DNA of 64,000 nt from Meandrina meandrites (GCA_963693305.1 OY855905.1:43759395-43823394), one strand, 5' to 3'; shown: positions 47,901 to 59,975, counted from the stretch's first letter. The notes: generated from the sequence alone by a model not told the origin. A program made the numbers and translations.

Positions 47901-50900
47901 GTCCAGTACGACTAACTGTTCTTGATTATCCTGTTGAAAAACAAAAGGGCGAATTACTAAATCAAATGGAGACACCAGTATAAACGAAGCTCCCTCGTAA
48001 GCAAAGCACTTTTTCAAAACAAGTACTTGTGAGCAGCACACAGCAACAAATGATGTAAACTAGCCTGCGTAGCAACCGTTCTTCTGCGAGCGAAGTGCTA
48101 TGTGCCGCGTGCGAGCGAAGATTCTGGTCGCGCGAAAATTGGGGCGAGAGCAAAAAAGGAAAAGGAGGGGGAGGGAAATGGTGACCTTATGCGGCGGAAT
48201 GACGGAATGGCATTAGCTTTCTTGTAGTAAGCTTTCATTTGTCTGTAGGGCAACGTATAGAATTGCCCTAGCCTAAAAATAAAAGCTTACCTCAAGCAAA
48301 CCGGGGTTAAGCTAACCGCAAGCAACTAGTGTCATTCCGTCATTGGAAGGTCACAGGCCGCTAAGATATCGTAAAATTAGAGAAAATAGCACTGGGGATA
48401 TAAGTATTTGGTCAACGTCCCTTTCAGTAGGGATTATTTTCGGGTAGGGCTTCTACTTGGACGGGATACTGTGACTGATAGCGAAGCTCCAACGCGCATC
48501 GGCGAACGCTCCACTTTTACATAGCAGCAGGGCGCTAAAAATCCTTTTTAGCGCCCTGATAGCAGTCGGCGTCCGGTTACCCTGGGTGTCAGAGGATTTC
48601 CATGCGCGGTTTCCGGCTTCGGCCAAGTCGACCCGCACGAAACGATTTTCGGTGCCGCTCGTGGCGACGGCCTTTGGGCACCGAACCAAGGTGTTCCGCC
48701 GTGCGACAGTACAATCCTCTGGTAGCCAGGGTAGTGTCACAGGCCTCCCAAACGCTGTATTAGCAATAAAATAGTCATTTTAATCATAAAAATATTGCTA
48801 TTTATCTGCTTTCCTGTGTCTTTTTGCCTGAGTCATTTGCAAGCTTCAAATATTATCTTTTCAGTTACTACGAAGCCACAGATAAGATAATATTTGAAAC
48901 TTGCATGGTAAACCGTCTTCTCTCTGATCAAATCGCTTCCAAACGACACAGGAACAGAAGTTAATGACAATATTCCTACTAAATGATTAAGTTATCGCTT
49001 ACAGCGGTTGGGGTGCCTGTGGTAGCGTCCGGTCGTCATCATCGCTGTTAGCATACTTGGGATTAGAAAGCAAAGCTCAGCAAAATAAAGCAATGTGTGG
49101 GGTTAACGGATTCTACAGCTTAATATCCTAAATATTGCAAAGATGCAGAAGAGAGGAAAACAATCGAGACACACAAAGTGGATAAACTTAAAAAAATTGG
49201 GATTCTCGTACCACTTTGACAAGCCTACTGACTCTCAGTGCGAACAACACTTCCACTTCCTTTTTGCCTCTTAAAACTGGCCGGACTTTTCTGTCGTAGT
49301 TTTCAAGCAGGTCCGCTCGGATATGATGCTCCCATGAAGTGCTTGTCGAGCATAAAGAACCTAACAAAAATCAGAGTCATAGGACAGGGTTAGGTCTAAG
49401 AAGGAAGGGGAAATACGACTGAAAGCGCATTTATACGACAGAGAAAATTGGGTACGGACCAGTAAAAAAAAATCGGTCCGGACCCGACCACGTTTGGGAA
49501 GAAACAAGATGCTTTCATACGACAGTGAAAACTAGGTAAGGACCCGTCAATAAATCGGTCCAGATCCGACCACATTTCTTTATAACTGAGCTAAAATGAA
49601 AATTAAGAAACGTTAGTTTAATAACCTCTTCCGCAGAATGGAAAATAAAGGCACGTTAAATTAAAGAAAACGGCAAAGCATGGTATAATTAGTCAGCGTC
49701 GATTTACGTTCGTGAAAACATGATATATACTTGGTCCGGGTCGGAGTCTTCGGTCTAAGCTCAGTTTATTTCGTATTATTTTAGCGCCACAGCCCAAGTT
49801 CGAAAAAAAATTAAGTCATTTAGAAAGTAACAATAAACCTGTAATAAACAACCTTTATAATGCACCTTCGCATCATCGCACGGTTGTTCTGCAGTCACCT
49901 TGGTTAATTACTTTGCAGTCAGTCAGTCAGTCAGTCAGTCAGTCAGTCAGTCAGTCAGTCAGTCAGTCAGTCAGTCAGTCAGTCAGTCAGTCAGTCAGTC
50001 AGTCAGTCAGCCACCAAATTTTCAATCCACACCGTCCACAACGCTTATACAATACAGGACAGCCAACACACACAGAATCCTGGAATAGTGTGATGCCTCG
50101 CTAAGGCTTGCATGGCACAGGGAACAGGAGCCAAATTTGACCAATGCAGTTGTTTGACACTTGTCAGTTATCCGCGCGTAGATTTGTATTCAACAAAAAC
50201 GTGAGCATGTCGATCTTGTTATTGGAATTTGACCGACTAGTACATTTACACTAAGACAATTAGATTATTTGCTCTCTATTTCTATTCATGTTGTGCGTGA
50301 AAGAAATCAAATTTTGCTCCTCTGATTCCTGTGCCATGGGAACCCCGTTTGAAAAGTCTCACTCAAACTTTGTAATTAAAAGTTTTTATATCAAGGCTAA
50401 TGCTCAGAAAGTTAAATCCTTTAAATAAGCTTTAGTGAATTATAAGTTCAGCGTAGTATTAATTTAAGCTACCGTCGGTACGGTAGACTCAATTCTCTAA
50501 TTTCTAGTACAGTCGTTCTATACGTCAGCCGATATAGCGGTACGAAATTCATTCAAAAGGTATGTTGATCATTCCTGACCATAAACGGCAAAAATACCTC
50601 TTGCGTTCTGACGTTTGCCAATACTCAGCAATATTCGTGATACTGTAATTTGGCAAAGTTAAGCGTTCAAGGGAAAATAGAATCGACTGAGTCAACTTGT
50701 TGCTTCTATTCCCTTTGTATTCGATATCCTATTAAGAAAACAGTTACCTAACTTCAAGTAGACTATTGTACAGTCTGTACTGAAGGCCCACTGAAGGTAA
50801 ATCGCAAATACGTGACACGATGGCCCGCTATACACAGTTCTTGCAAAGAAGCGATTTTACTGTGAACCACAATCTTGTAATTGCCACTGGACAACTTCCA

Positions 50901-51128
50901 ATCACCCCTAACTGCAAAGCGAACGCACTTATCGCTACAAACTTCGAAAAAAAAATAAATTAAATCCCCCATAGTTTTAATCTATCATTGAAATAAAGAA
51001 CCAAATAATAACTAGCCTTCTCCTTTGATTGAAGAGACGTGATGCGGAAAGTTCACGCACTTACCGTGGAACAAAGTGAAAGAGATTATCTCAACACATA
51101 TTAGCACTGCCGTGATCGGATTCATCAT
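44924..51128 (-). CDS. Nicotinic acetylcholine receptor-like Cys-loop channel subunit
   Basis: Six exons close in frame to 435 aa: 51128-51065, 49360-49212, 47930-47886, 47615-47506, 46448-46213 and 45627-44924. The first exon encodes a signal peptide (MMNPITAVLICVEII). The ligand domain shows loop D (TWVIQEW), loop A region (WVPDIALFN) and the Cys-loop C161-C175 (CRMQIHEWPFDEQEC). A vicinal pair C227-C228 is the mark of alpha-type subunits. TM1 starts near 246. TM2 is ERIGFVTTVLLAMTVFLL, with Glu275 before it as in cation channels. TM3 is about 310-335, a short cytoplasmic loop follows, and TM4 lies near 410-435. Length and exon layout are normal for the family. Loop B reads FGSFTYG where classical subunits have FGSW, and no Tyr precedes the CC pair, so acetylcholine as ligand is doubtful. 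The plasma-membrane pentamer role is from family knowledge. Confidence 0.93.
47435..47455. repeat. Poly-C tract
   Basis: A run of about 20 C residues in a channel-gene intron. Confidence 0.8.
48576..48734. mobile_element. Short inverted-repeat element in channel-gene intron
   Basis: ACCCTGGGTGTCAGAGGAT at the left is complementary, with mismatches, to ATCCTCTGGTAGCCAGGGT at the right. A separate hairpin built on AGGGCGCTAAAAA/TTTTTAGCGCCCT lies just upstream at about 48528-48556. The minus-strand frame across this segment is not taken as a gene. Confidence 0.5.
48838..48904. repeat. Hairpin-forming inverted repeat
   Basis: TGCAAGCTTCAAATATTATC pairs with GATAATATTTGAAACTTGCA across a loop of about 25 bp, in a channel-gene intron. 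Confidence 0.6.
49430..49576. repeat. Two tandem copies of an approx. 75-bp dispersed repeat
   Basis: The unit contains TATACGACAG/CATACGACAG, GGACC, ATCGGTCC and CCGACCAC. A reverse-orientation relative is found at about 7455-7530 (GTGGTCGGGTGCGGACCGAT). It is a transposon fragment of unknown class. Confidence 0.55.
49915..50010. repeat. (CAGT)n tetranucleotide microsatellite
   Basis: About 24 perfect CAGT units in channel-gene intron 1. Serine/glutamine/valine repeat ORFs read through it and are not genes. Confidence 0.95.
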
Positions 51129-51631
51129 GAAGCTTGAATGAATACTTCGAAAAATCCCTCTTGTTTCGCCTACAAAGAGACGAGGCTGTAGTTCGAGCCT
51201 CTTACTTGAATGATGCGCGACGTAACATCAAGTACCGTTCCCGTCGCCGCAATATACGTGCGTAACTGTTAATCCAGTGCTCAGTATTACGTGTACTCAT
51301 TGTATCCGGCTGCGATCGTGCTGACATAACTGATGTTACGCAAAGAAACCAATCCGGCCTGGTTTTCTTTTGCGCAAAATGATTTTTTAACTATGAAGTT
51401 TTGAAGATAACACAAACAAGTAGTTACTGATGTAGTTTTCTTGCATGACTCAATGCAAAAATAATCCATCAGTCAAAATCACGCAAAGGTCATGCAAAAT
51501 GCAAATCAATATCAGTCACGTTCGGTCGTCACGCAACCAGTATCGTGTTGGCGCAGATATTGTTGTCGTGCAGTTTATTGTTTTATTTTTCATATTGTTG
51601 TCGTACAGTTTATTGTTTTATTTTTCATATC

Positions 51632-52335
<704 letters not shown>

Positions 52336-52387
52336 GATAATTTTAGGAAACTTACTTTATATGCCCTATTTAAGTACATCCTAACTC

Positions 52388-52424
52388 AACCTCGTTCCCA
52401 GGGTCTCTCTCTGGGAACGAGGTT
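52388..52424. repeat. Perfect 14-bp-arm hairpin
   Basis: AACCTCGTTCCCAG and CTGGGAACGAGGTT flank a 9-bp loop. A related half-site (CAACCTCGTTCCCAG) occurs near 59429, suggesting a dispersed palindromic repeat. Confidence 0.75.
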
Positions 52425-52439
52425 GCATCCTAACTGGGA

Positions 52440-52930
52440 AATAGACGTGAAATAGTCGGGGGTGGAAGCGGAATCATGAATCATGAATCATAGCTGTACA
52501 ATTGGTAGGAATCATGAATATTCGTGTTTCGTGTTTAAAACTTGGGAATCATAAATGATGAGATATGGGTAAAAGAATCATGAAAAACAAATGAATATGC
52601 TTCTATCGATATTGGAGGCGTGTGAATATAGAATGCAAAATACGAAACTTCTTTACAGTTATATCACAGAAATGGCCGAAAATAGCATTTCCGAGCGCCT
52701 AATTTTCAAAATGTTCTGGGGGAGCATGCACCCAGAGCCCCCTTCAGGATAACACTGAAAACGCGATTCAAATTCTCATCCCTTCAGTTACCTATCAACT
52801 TGACTGTGATTAGGTATGTTATACACAGTGAAGTGATTTTCAAAACTGGATCAAAACAATGACAAGTGAATCATGAATATCGAATGAAAATTTTAAATGA
52901 ATCACGAATCTCGAAGTTTTCGAATCGAGC
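52440..52930. repeat. Region with repeated GAATCATGAAT motifs
   Basis: The motif GAATCATGAAT and variants recur about eight times in both orderly and scattered fashion. No gene is seen. Class unknown. Confidence 0.4.
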
Positions 52931-52961
52931 GAAGAAAAGTTTAAAAAATGTTAGCGTTTAA

Positions 52962-53587
52962 GACGGAATCCACCAGGAAGTCGAGTAATATTTATTTAAG
53001 TTGGACAAAAATCGAGTACCAGAATAATTTAAATCCTATTGCGTTATTTTTTACCCTAAATAAAAGGTAAAGATGTAAGTAATTATCACTGATCAGTAAC
53101 ACCTACAATAATTTCTTACCAGAGTCTTAGAAAATGAATTTCAAAGTTCACAAGCTATAGGGAAATTCTCACGTGCAGCCATTTCGTAAAATCGTCTTTA
53201 AGCGATTCAGTGGACTTCAGTGAAATTAATTTCAAAATTTGTTTTCGCTGTTTGGTGTTGTTAGAAAAGATTTCTTTTGATAAGATATTTGAAGCAGTAA
53301 CACAAAAGTTTGCAATAAGGTGTAAATAATTTTGATACAACAATTTCTTATCAGAACCTGAGAAAATGAAATTTATTGTTCACAAGCTATAGGCAAAAGC
53401 TCGCGTCTTTTAAGCGATTTAGCGGAATTCAGCGGAACTTCGAGATTGGTTTTCGATTTTTGGTGTTAGAAAAGATTTCTTTTGATAAGATATTTGAAGC
53501 AGTAACACAAAAGCTTGCAATAAGGTGTAAATAATTTTGGTACATAATTTTGTCCAACAACTACTCGAAGTCCTGGCGGATTCCGTC
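52962..53587. mobile_element. TTAA-flanked MITE with internal tandem duplication
   Basis: Inverted ends of about 45 bp (GACGGAATCCACCAGGA... and ...TCCTGGCGGATTCCGTC) are bounded by TTAA at 52958-52961 and 53588-53591. Inside, about 53109-53340 and 53340-53550 are tandem copies sharing AAAGATTTCTTTTGATAAG and GCAATAAGGTGTAAATAATT. There is no transposase ORF. Confidence 0.75.
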
Positions 53588-53769
53588 TTAACCGTTTCAC
53601 GACCGTTACTTTATCTGCCATTTCTGATCGAATTAACGTACCCAACAATTGCTATTTGCCTTCGTTGGTAAAGGCTCACGTTGTGTGCAATATACCTTTT
53701 ACGTCTTCTTAAACGTAATAAAATCTACATTCTCGTGAATATTTTGTATACTCTCGGCTTCAGTCGTCA

Positions 53770-54926
53770 CGGTCAGTGCATGTACTCTGTAACATAGAGA
53801 CTCGCCCTATTGACTTGGGTGTTCCACAAGGAAGTATCCTAGGCCCACTTCTATTTAATGTTTACATTAACAGCTTGTCAGCTGCTGTAACGAAGAGTGA
53901 ACTCATATTGTATGCAGATGATGCTGTTTTAATAGTTGCTGCGTCGACACCCCAAGATCTTAATGATGCCTTTCGACATGACTTCACCCTAATCTCCGAC
54001 TGGTATACCCGACAACATAAAGAAGAAGACCAAATTGATGCTTTCAGGTAGCAAGACAATGTTGTCTCCGTTTAATCACTTTCAGTTTTCTACTGATGAA
54101 GGGCAAATAAAGCGTGTTTCATCTTTTAAGTATCTAGGCGTATTACTGAATGAGAAATGGAAATGGAAGATGCACGTCAATAGCCTCTTACAAAAATTAG
54201 GACATCGCCTTTCAGTCTTCAATCGAATCTATCATATGCTGGATCAAAAAAGTCTCACAGCATATTTTAATAGCCTTGTCCTACCACACCTAGATTATGC
54301 AGATATTGTCTGAGGTGACCAGCCTGGTCTTACAACACAGATGAAACAATTACAATCTTTTCAAAATCGCTTTGCGAAGAAGATTGTTAAGTCGAAAGTT
54401 TCATCAGCAGAGGCCCTGACGTCGTTGCGGTGGGTGTCTTTACATGCGAGGCGGTTCGGTCATCGGCGTTGTTTTGTGCAAGATGCAATGAAAGGTAGCA
54501 TCCCCGAGCATTTCGGTGTATTCAGATCCACCATGAACCAACAACACGGTTATAATACCCGAAATGGCTACATGCCCAAAGTCAGTAGGCCAAGAACGGA
54601 ATGGGGAAGAAGCAAAACATATTATAAAGCCACGCTACCAAGTGCTTTAAAGAAACTGATGCCGAAAACTATTTTTAAATACAAACTGAAACAGTTTTTA
54701 TTAAACCATTTCTAACCTTAGTTAGTAGTATTTTAATTCTTGTTCTAGTTTTTAATCTTAGTTAGCTACAGTTTTAGATATTTTTAGTTTTTATTACCGC
54801 ATACGTTTTGTCCTTTTTATTGTATCTTAGATTTTAATGTATTTTTAAGGTTTGACATTTATTTTCTCAGAGGACCCTCCTGAAAACCACCTGTAGGTGG
54901 TTGGAGGCCTCCTCTTAAAATATTAT

Positions 54927-54993
<67 letters not shown>
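53770..54993 (+). pseudogene. 5'-truncated non-LTR retrotransposon (LINE) reverse transcriptase
   Basis: Translated fragments carry the C-terminal half of a LINE reverse transcriptase: GVPQGSILGPLLF, then LYADDAVL with the catalytic Asp pair, then FKYLGVLLNEKWKW, and a Lys/Arg-rich tail ending NHF with stop near 54715. The frame shifts between about 54003 and 54030, and an in-frame TGA lies at 54311-54313 just after DYADIV, where related elements usually have Trp. The endonuclease and the first RT motifs are absent. The 3' UTR has a small hairpin (CCACCTGTAGGTGG) and ends in an (ATT)n tract at about 54930-54993, as in CR1/L2-like elements. The copy is dead. Confidence 0.85.
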
Positions 54994-54994
<1 letters not shown>

Positions 54995-56272
54995 TTATAT
55001 ACATCTGTACATGATGAAAGCCAGGGTCCTTAAAGTGTATATGATAGATTTTTTTTTATTTCCTCGATCGAATCTCGAAACCGAACAAGGAATTTACTAA
55101 GGAAGTTGCTGCCTTTTTTCTGGTTTTCTGGCAACACAACTAAGTATTAAATTCCCTCTTTGATTTGTTTGTTTCTTGTGAGCACGTTCTGGTTTTGACG
55201 ACACTGCTCATCTAGTCCCAGGTCCTTTACTCACGCGGTTTTTGACCCAACAGGAAGTGAAATTTCACGTTTTCGGACGGCTAAAACGCGTTGTCCCATG
55301 CTCGTGTCATTGTTGAAAAATATCATCTTCATTATTTATTACCGAGCTTAAAATTTACCATCTTTATTATTTACTACACACTTGATGATTTCGACTAGCA
55401 GTATGCAAGTCGACGCGTGTCACATATCAACCTAGTAAATGGCCAAGCGCATAACGAGTCTCACGTAGCTCAGTTGGTTAGAGCGCCCAAACGGTATCTG
55501 GGAGGCCATGGGTTCGATTCCCGTCGGGGACTCAGAATTTTTCTTTGTTCCATGCTCGTGTCATTGTTGAAAAATATCCTCTTCATTATTTATTACCGAG
55601 CTTAAAATTTACCATCTTCATTATTTACTAGATTCCGAATTTTTATTTTTCGATGCTCAAATCAGCATCCCACGTAGATTCGATCAAGCAAATAAAAAAC
55701 AATCTGTTATATATACCTTAAATATAACTGAAGCAACTTACCAACAACATGAACTCTATGTGCAGTTTTGCATGATCCATGTAAAAGAAAAACTGATATT
55801 ATAATATGCAAATATTCAAGCAAACATAAAACAATGAGATTTCATTTCAAATGCAGCAATTTCCTTTTGAAAATAGATCCTGACGTAGTTTTATACATAC
55901 ACCTCTTGAGGGGTTTGCCATATCATTACGTACGCGAAGCGAAGATATCGACTAAATCATTTGTAGAAACTGCCCTGGTGTTTCAGTTATTCTTTGATCC
56001 TGACTTAGCCTGGCTCCAGCTTAAGTTTTTTTAATGCTCAACAATCCATTCTCTGTTGCTTTTCCCCTGTAGCTTTTATATGATATGCAGCTAAAAGCTA
56101 ATGCGGTAACTCAATATGCATATATTCCAACGAAACTGTAACCGCTGAATTTCGTAAAAGTCATGCAATTAATTTTTCGCGTGCACCGAAGACGATGATA
56201 TAAGTGTTTGTCGACGGGATCAATTTGGAATCTAACCAAACAGTCAGGTATTTAGTTTTCGATGGTGTAGTC
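54994..56272. other. Non-coding stretch after the LINE remnant
   Basis: Apart from the SINE head and direct repeat at 55293-55630, no gene, RNA or clear repeat was recognised. ORFs up to 88 codons have no motif. Confidence 0.4.
55293..55630 (+). mobile_element. tRNA-derived SINE head flanked by an approx. 83-bp direct repeat
   Basis: At about 55460-55533 a tRNA-like sequence has box A (TAGCTCAGTTGG) and box B (GGTTCGATTCC) and a good T-arm. The acceptor stem mispairs and the anticodon loop lacks U33, so it is not called a working tRNA. The sequence starting CCATGCTCGTGTCATTG at about 55296 recurs at about 55551 after the tRNA-like part and ends near 55630. This is consistent with a SINE dimer or two SINE tails. 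Confidence 0.55.
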
Positions 56273-56760
56273 TTAAATGCACTCATGCCTATGTCCACGT
56301 TTCCTGTAATTTCACTTTTCAACTGCCGATTTACACCAAAAACCGGATTAAGCTTTACCCCATTTTAGTAGTAAGTCACTTTTTCGCTATTCTACAGAAA
56401 GGTCAAATGAAAACGTGGGTATGCCGGCATCACAGTGAGTGCATTTTCTCATCGCTTTGGTTACTGGTTACTGCACGCAAAGCGATAATGTTGACGGGAT
56501 CACTTTTAGTATCTGTCTTGATGTTACACTATCCACTGAAAGTTATCTCCAAAACGTTGAACTATCTATTACCACCGGTATTACAGATTCTTTCCGGTTT
56601 AAAAAGCTTAATCCGGTTTTTGGTGTAAATCGGCAGTTGAAAAGTGAAATTACAGGAAACGCGGACATAGGCACGATTTTTGAAGTACTTTTCCCGCGAT
56701 AAAATGTCTGAAATTTTTAAACCGGAAAGAATCTGTAATAGATAGTTCAACGTTTTGGAG
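56273..56760. repeat. Nested inverted repeats (foldback element)
   Basis: 56273-56357 and 56606-56676 are inverted copies (TTTACACCAAAAACCGGATT against AATCCGGTTTTTGGTGTAAA). A second pair, about 56546-56603 and 56712-56760, is also inverted (ACAGATTCTTTCCGGTTT against AAACCGGAAAGAATCTGT). No ORF with recognisable features is present. Confidence 0.7.
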
Positions 56761-56923
56761 TAAATGGCCTAAAATAAAAGAACAACTAGTATGATTTAGA
56801 GTATTCTATGACGCGCCAAATTTTATGTTTGTTTCACTAAATAAGTGAATGGCTTTGATGTTACTACATGTAGCTCACTGAATAATTATGCAAATATTCA
56901 GGGAACACAAAACAATGATTAAA

Positions 56924-57031
56924 TTTCTCATCGCTTTGGTTACTGGTTACTGCAAGCAAAGCGATAATGTTGACGGGATCACTTTTAGCATCTGTCTTGA
57001 TGTTATACTATCCACCGAAAGTTATCTCCAA
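56924..57031. repeat. Direct copy of 56440-56548
   Basis: Both stretches share TCATCGCTTTGGTTACTGG, AAAGCGATAATGTTGACGGG and GAAAGTTATCTCC with few differences, in the same orientation about 480 bp apart. This suggests two related foldback elements, the second truncated. Confidence 0.7.
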
Positions 57032-57329
57032 TTAGTTCATTTGATGCCCAACCTAGCAAAATAGGTTTGGCTGGATGCGGGATAGGGCTTAAAATCAAGG
57101 CGGGATGGCGGGATACGGGATGACATTGTTTTGGCGGGACCGAGATGCGTTACTTTTTGTAGGCGTGATGTGGGATGTTCTTAAATTTTAGGCGGGATGA
57201 AGTATCAAATACGTCCAAAACAGCAAGTAAACCCGACCTCGGTTAACATAATCTTTGCTGATAGATAACTTTGTTTCGGTGACTACTGTGCTTCTACCAA
57301 AATAAATAGTTTTAACTTCTCCATCAATT

Positions 57330-57840
57330 AAAAACAACGTGACTAACTTAGGTATACAGAGCAAGAGTTTCTCAGGCACTTTAATATCGAAGTTAAAACG
57401 GTTTTAATTTCTCTACCGATTAAAGCTTAGTACACATGTCAAGTACATGTAACCAACCTATATACACAAATTACAGTGAAACGAACTCAACCGGAGCCAC
57501 CCAACAAGAACAAAAGAATTTGAGTTTGCAAACGAGCAGTTAAATTTGCCTCTTGCTGTGATTGGTCCGCTGATGAAGGAAGTCCAATTCTTTTGTTCTG
57601 AACTTGTCTTATGATTGGCTAAAAAATGTTGGGTTCCCCTGGTTGAGTTCGTTTCACTGTAAAAGCAAACGTGACTCTGAGCTATGTACACAGAGCAGAA
57701 GTTTCTCGTGCATTTCTAAAGAAGCGATCAAACTAGTTTAATTTGTGGAAAGATTAAAAAGCGATGTGACTACACATGTCAAGTACGTGACCGAACTAGA
57801 TACACAAGAGCAGGAGTTTCTCAGGCATCAACAAATTTGA
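57330..57840. repeat. Diverged tandem units
   Basis: About three diverged units share CACATGTCAAGTAC, ACAGAGCA(A/G)(A/G)AGTTTCTC and AATTTCTC-type blocks. The middle of the series is interrupted by the element at 57474-57659. No gene is seen. Confidence 0.45.
57474..57659. mobile_element. 186-bp TA-flanked MITE
   Basis: Left end CAGTGAAACGAACTCAACC and right end GGTTGAGTTCGTTTCACTG are perfect inverted repeats bounded by TA (57472-57473 and 57660-57661). This is a mariner-like non-autonomous element. Confidence 0.8.
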
Positions 57841-58587
57841 TATTTTCATTTTTCAACCGTTCTCTCCGAACAAATCCTTTATATTTCGAGGGCTGTGTAA
57901 TAACATACAACAGATACCTGTCCTGGCATTCATCTTCCGCGGTTTTTCAAAGGTGGGTTTACATCTCTCTCGGCTGGAATGACATTTCAATTAATTTGTC
58001 TTATATGCTTATACTTTGCTTATCAGAATGTAGTATGCTAGTTGGTTGCCAGATATAACAGCTACGTGTCCGTTTTTACTGGGATAATTCACAATATAAT
58101 TTTGTAATGCAAAGCCTCCCTAACGCTCTTTTCATACGCGTGAATATATAATTATGGCAACTGTATGTTTTTTTCTTTTGGCCACAGCCATAATGAATGG
58201 GATGTATCGCCTTGTACTCTTTGTTACAAAACACTAGTGGGTAGTACAAAGTAAAGAAAGCTTTTGACTCATTGTGTTTATCCACTTTTTAACTCGGAAG
58301 CTTTTGCCTGTAAAATCTGCTGGAAAAATCCCTGCTTGCTTACGAAACATTTTAATGACCAATTTTCGTTGCGCAGGGGATTTGTGACTATATAAGTTCG
58401 CCGTCGAAGAAACCGACAGATTCGCCGAAGTTGTCTTAATTCTATCCTCCGCTGTCGCCGTGGTCGCTATTTCAACACAAGTCTTATCGTTCGTCATACT
58501 ATTATTTCTTCTGTGTCACTGTTAAAATGCCCTAACAGAGCCTCCGAAGAGAGTCTAAAACCAGCTTACATTTTAAGGTCTTTTAAA

Positions 58588-58760
58588 GTTGTTAAACAAT
58601 TTAAACTGTTTTAAAGTTCTGGGTGACTCAGAGCAAGGTCTAATTGACTCAGAGAAAGCTCAGAGTGACGCAAAGCAAGCTCAGAGTGACGCAAAGCAAG
58701 CTCAGAGTGGAGCGGTACTGCACCGATCCAAAGCGGCTCTGTGATTGGCCATCTCGCGAG
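58588..58760. repeat. Composite repeat, copy 1 (modules P-R-Q inverted)
   Basis: Module P contains TTTAAACTGTTTTAAAGTTC and GGTGACTCAGAGCAAGGTCT. Module R is tandem copies of about 21 bp (GAGTGACGCAAAGCAAGCTCA). The last part reads CCGATCCAAAGCGGCTCTGTGATTGG. All three recur, rearranged, at about 63699-63862. Confidence 0.75.
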
Positions 58761-58904
58761 AACAATGGAAGATTTTTTTTAAATAAGAATTGCCTTCCTA
58801 TTTGTCGCTAGTAAAACCTCTCCTGCTGTCGTCATGCTCATTTCTGAGGTACGAATACTTGCTGGTTTTTCCTACTCTGTTAGTGATAGAGAATGTATTG
58901 TTGT

Positions 58905-59213
58905 TACCGACTGTACCGAGCGTACCGACTGTACCGACTGTACCGACTGTACCGACTGTACCGACTGTACCGAGCGTACCGACTGTACCGACTATACCGA
59001 CTGTACCGACTGTACCGATTGTACCGACTGTACCGACTGTACCGACTGTACCGACTGTACCGACTGTACCGATTGTACCGACTGTACCGACTGTACCGAC
59101 TGTACCGAGCGTACCGACTGTACCGACTGTACCGACTGTACCGACTGTACCGACTGTACCGAGCGTACCGACTGTACCGACTGTACCGAGCGTACCGACT
59201 GTACCGAGCGTAC
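58905..59213. repeat. 9-bp minisatellite with 54-bp higher-order spacing
   Basis: About 34 units of ACTGTACCG run in tandem. Variant units GAGCGTACC start at 58918, 58972, 59107, 59161, 59188 and 59206, and GATTGTACC at 59017 and 59071. Because the unit is 9 bp, all three forward frames and one reverse frame stay open (Val-Pro-Thr, Thr-Asp-Cys, Tyr-Arg-Leu, Gly-Thr-Val repeats). These are not regarded as genes. Confidence 0.9.
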
Positions 59214-59846
59214 AGATCAAGGTATTCTTGTAATAGTTAGTGCATGGTAATGGCACGTTGAGTTTGTTCTCAAATTCCATTAGGTTCTACACGGTTTCTC
59301 GTTTTTCAAATTTAGTGAAAAGATAGTCTGGAGCCAAACCGTATAGAAATCTGTAAAATAATGTGGTCCTTTGAATTTGCTGCTGGCGTGTTAGATTCGT
59401 CCATCCTAAATCACCGGAGTATGCGTCACAACCTCGTTCCCAGTATCTCTCACTTTTAGGGAGGCGCTGTTAACGTTTTTTAATTACGCCAGAAACTCAT
59501 AAGGAGTTGAAACGTGTAACGCGCGTTCACAGCGTTCGAATATTCAGTTTTGCCAAGTACCATATTTGGCAACACAGAGTTTGTACGTGAATGATTTACA
59601 CACGTAACGACACACGCAACAAAATTTTCGGTTTTGCGATAACTCGCTTGAATTTCGACCAAAACGCCATAAATTACTCACATAAACTAAAGAAATTCAG
59701 TACAGTATCAAGTAAAGTTCTCCAGACCGACTGAATGACGACGAAACAGAAGAATTTAACCAATTTTAACTTTATTCAACCCAAATTGTTCAAAAACAAG
59801 ATTACGCCATTACGCGCGAGCTAGCGCGTGCTGTGAATTTAGTCCA

Positions 59847-59938
59847 GGCCCCGGTTGTTCAAAGGATGGATAACGCTATCCAGCGGATAAATCGCTATCC
59901 AGTGGATAAGTGTTGGCAAAACAAACTACACTATCCAC

Positions 59939-59975
<37 letters not shown>

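Noticed and set aside
48453..48740. 95-codon minus-strand ORF in a channel-gene intron
   Set aside because: It lies over a hairpin and a short inverted-repeat element and has no family features.
50763..50972. 69-codon minus-strand ORF in channel-gene intron 1, considered as an extra exon
   Set aside because: The six-exon model already closes in frame and matches the family; adding this segment would break the junction between the signal peptide and the mature start.
55460..55533. Functional tRNA gene
   Set aside because: Acceptor stem pairing is poor and the anticodon loop lacks the invariant U33; it fits a SINE head better.
58790..59280. Four overlapping ORFs of 115-160 codons with Val-Pro-Thr, Thr-Asp-Cys, Tyr-Arg-Leu or Gly-Thr-Val repeats
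   Set aside because: A 9-bp repeat without stop codons keeps frames open automatically; no signal or splice context supports a gene.
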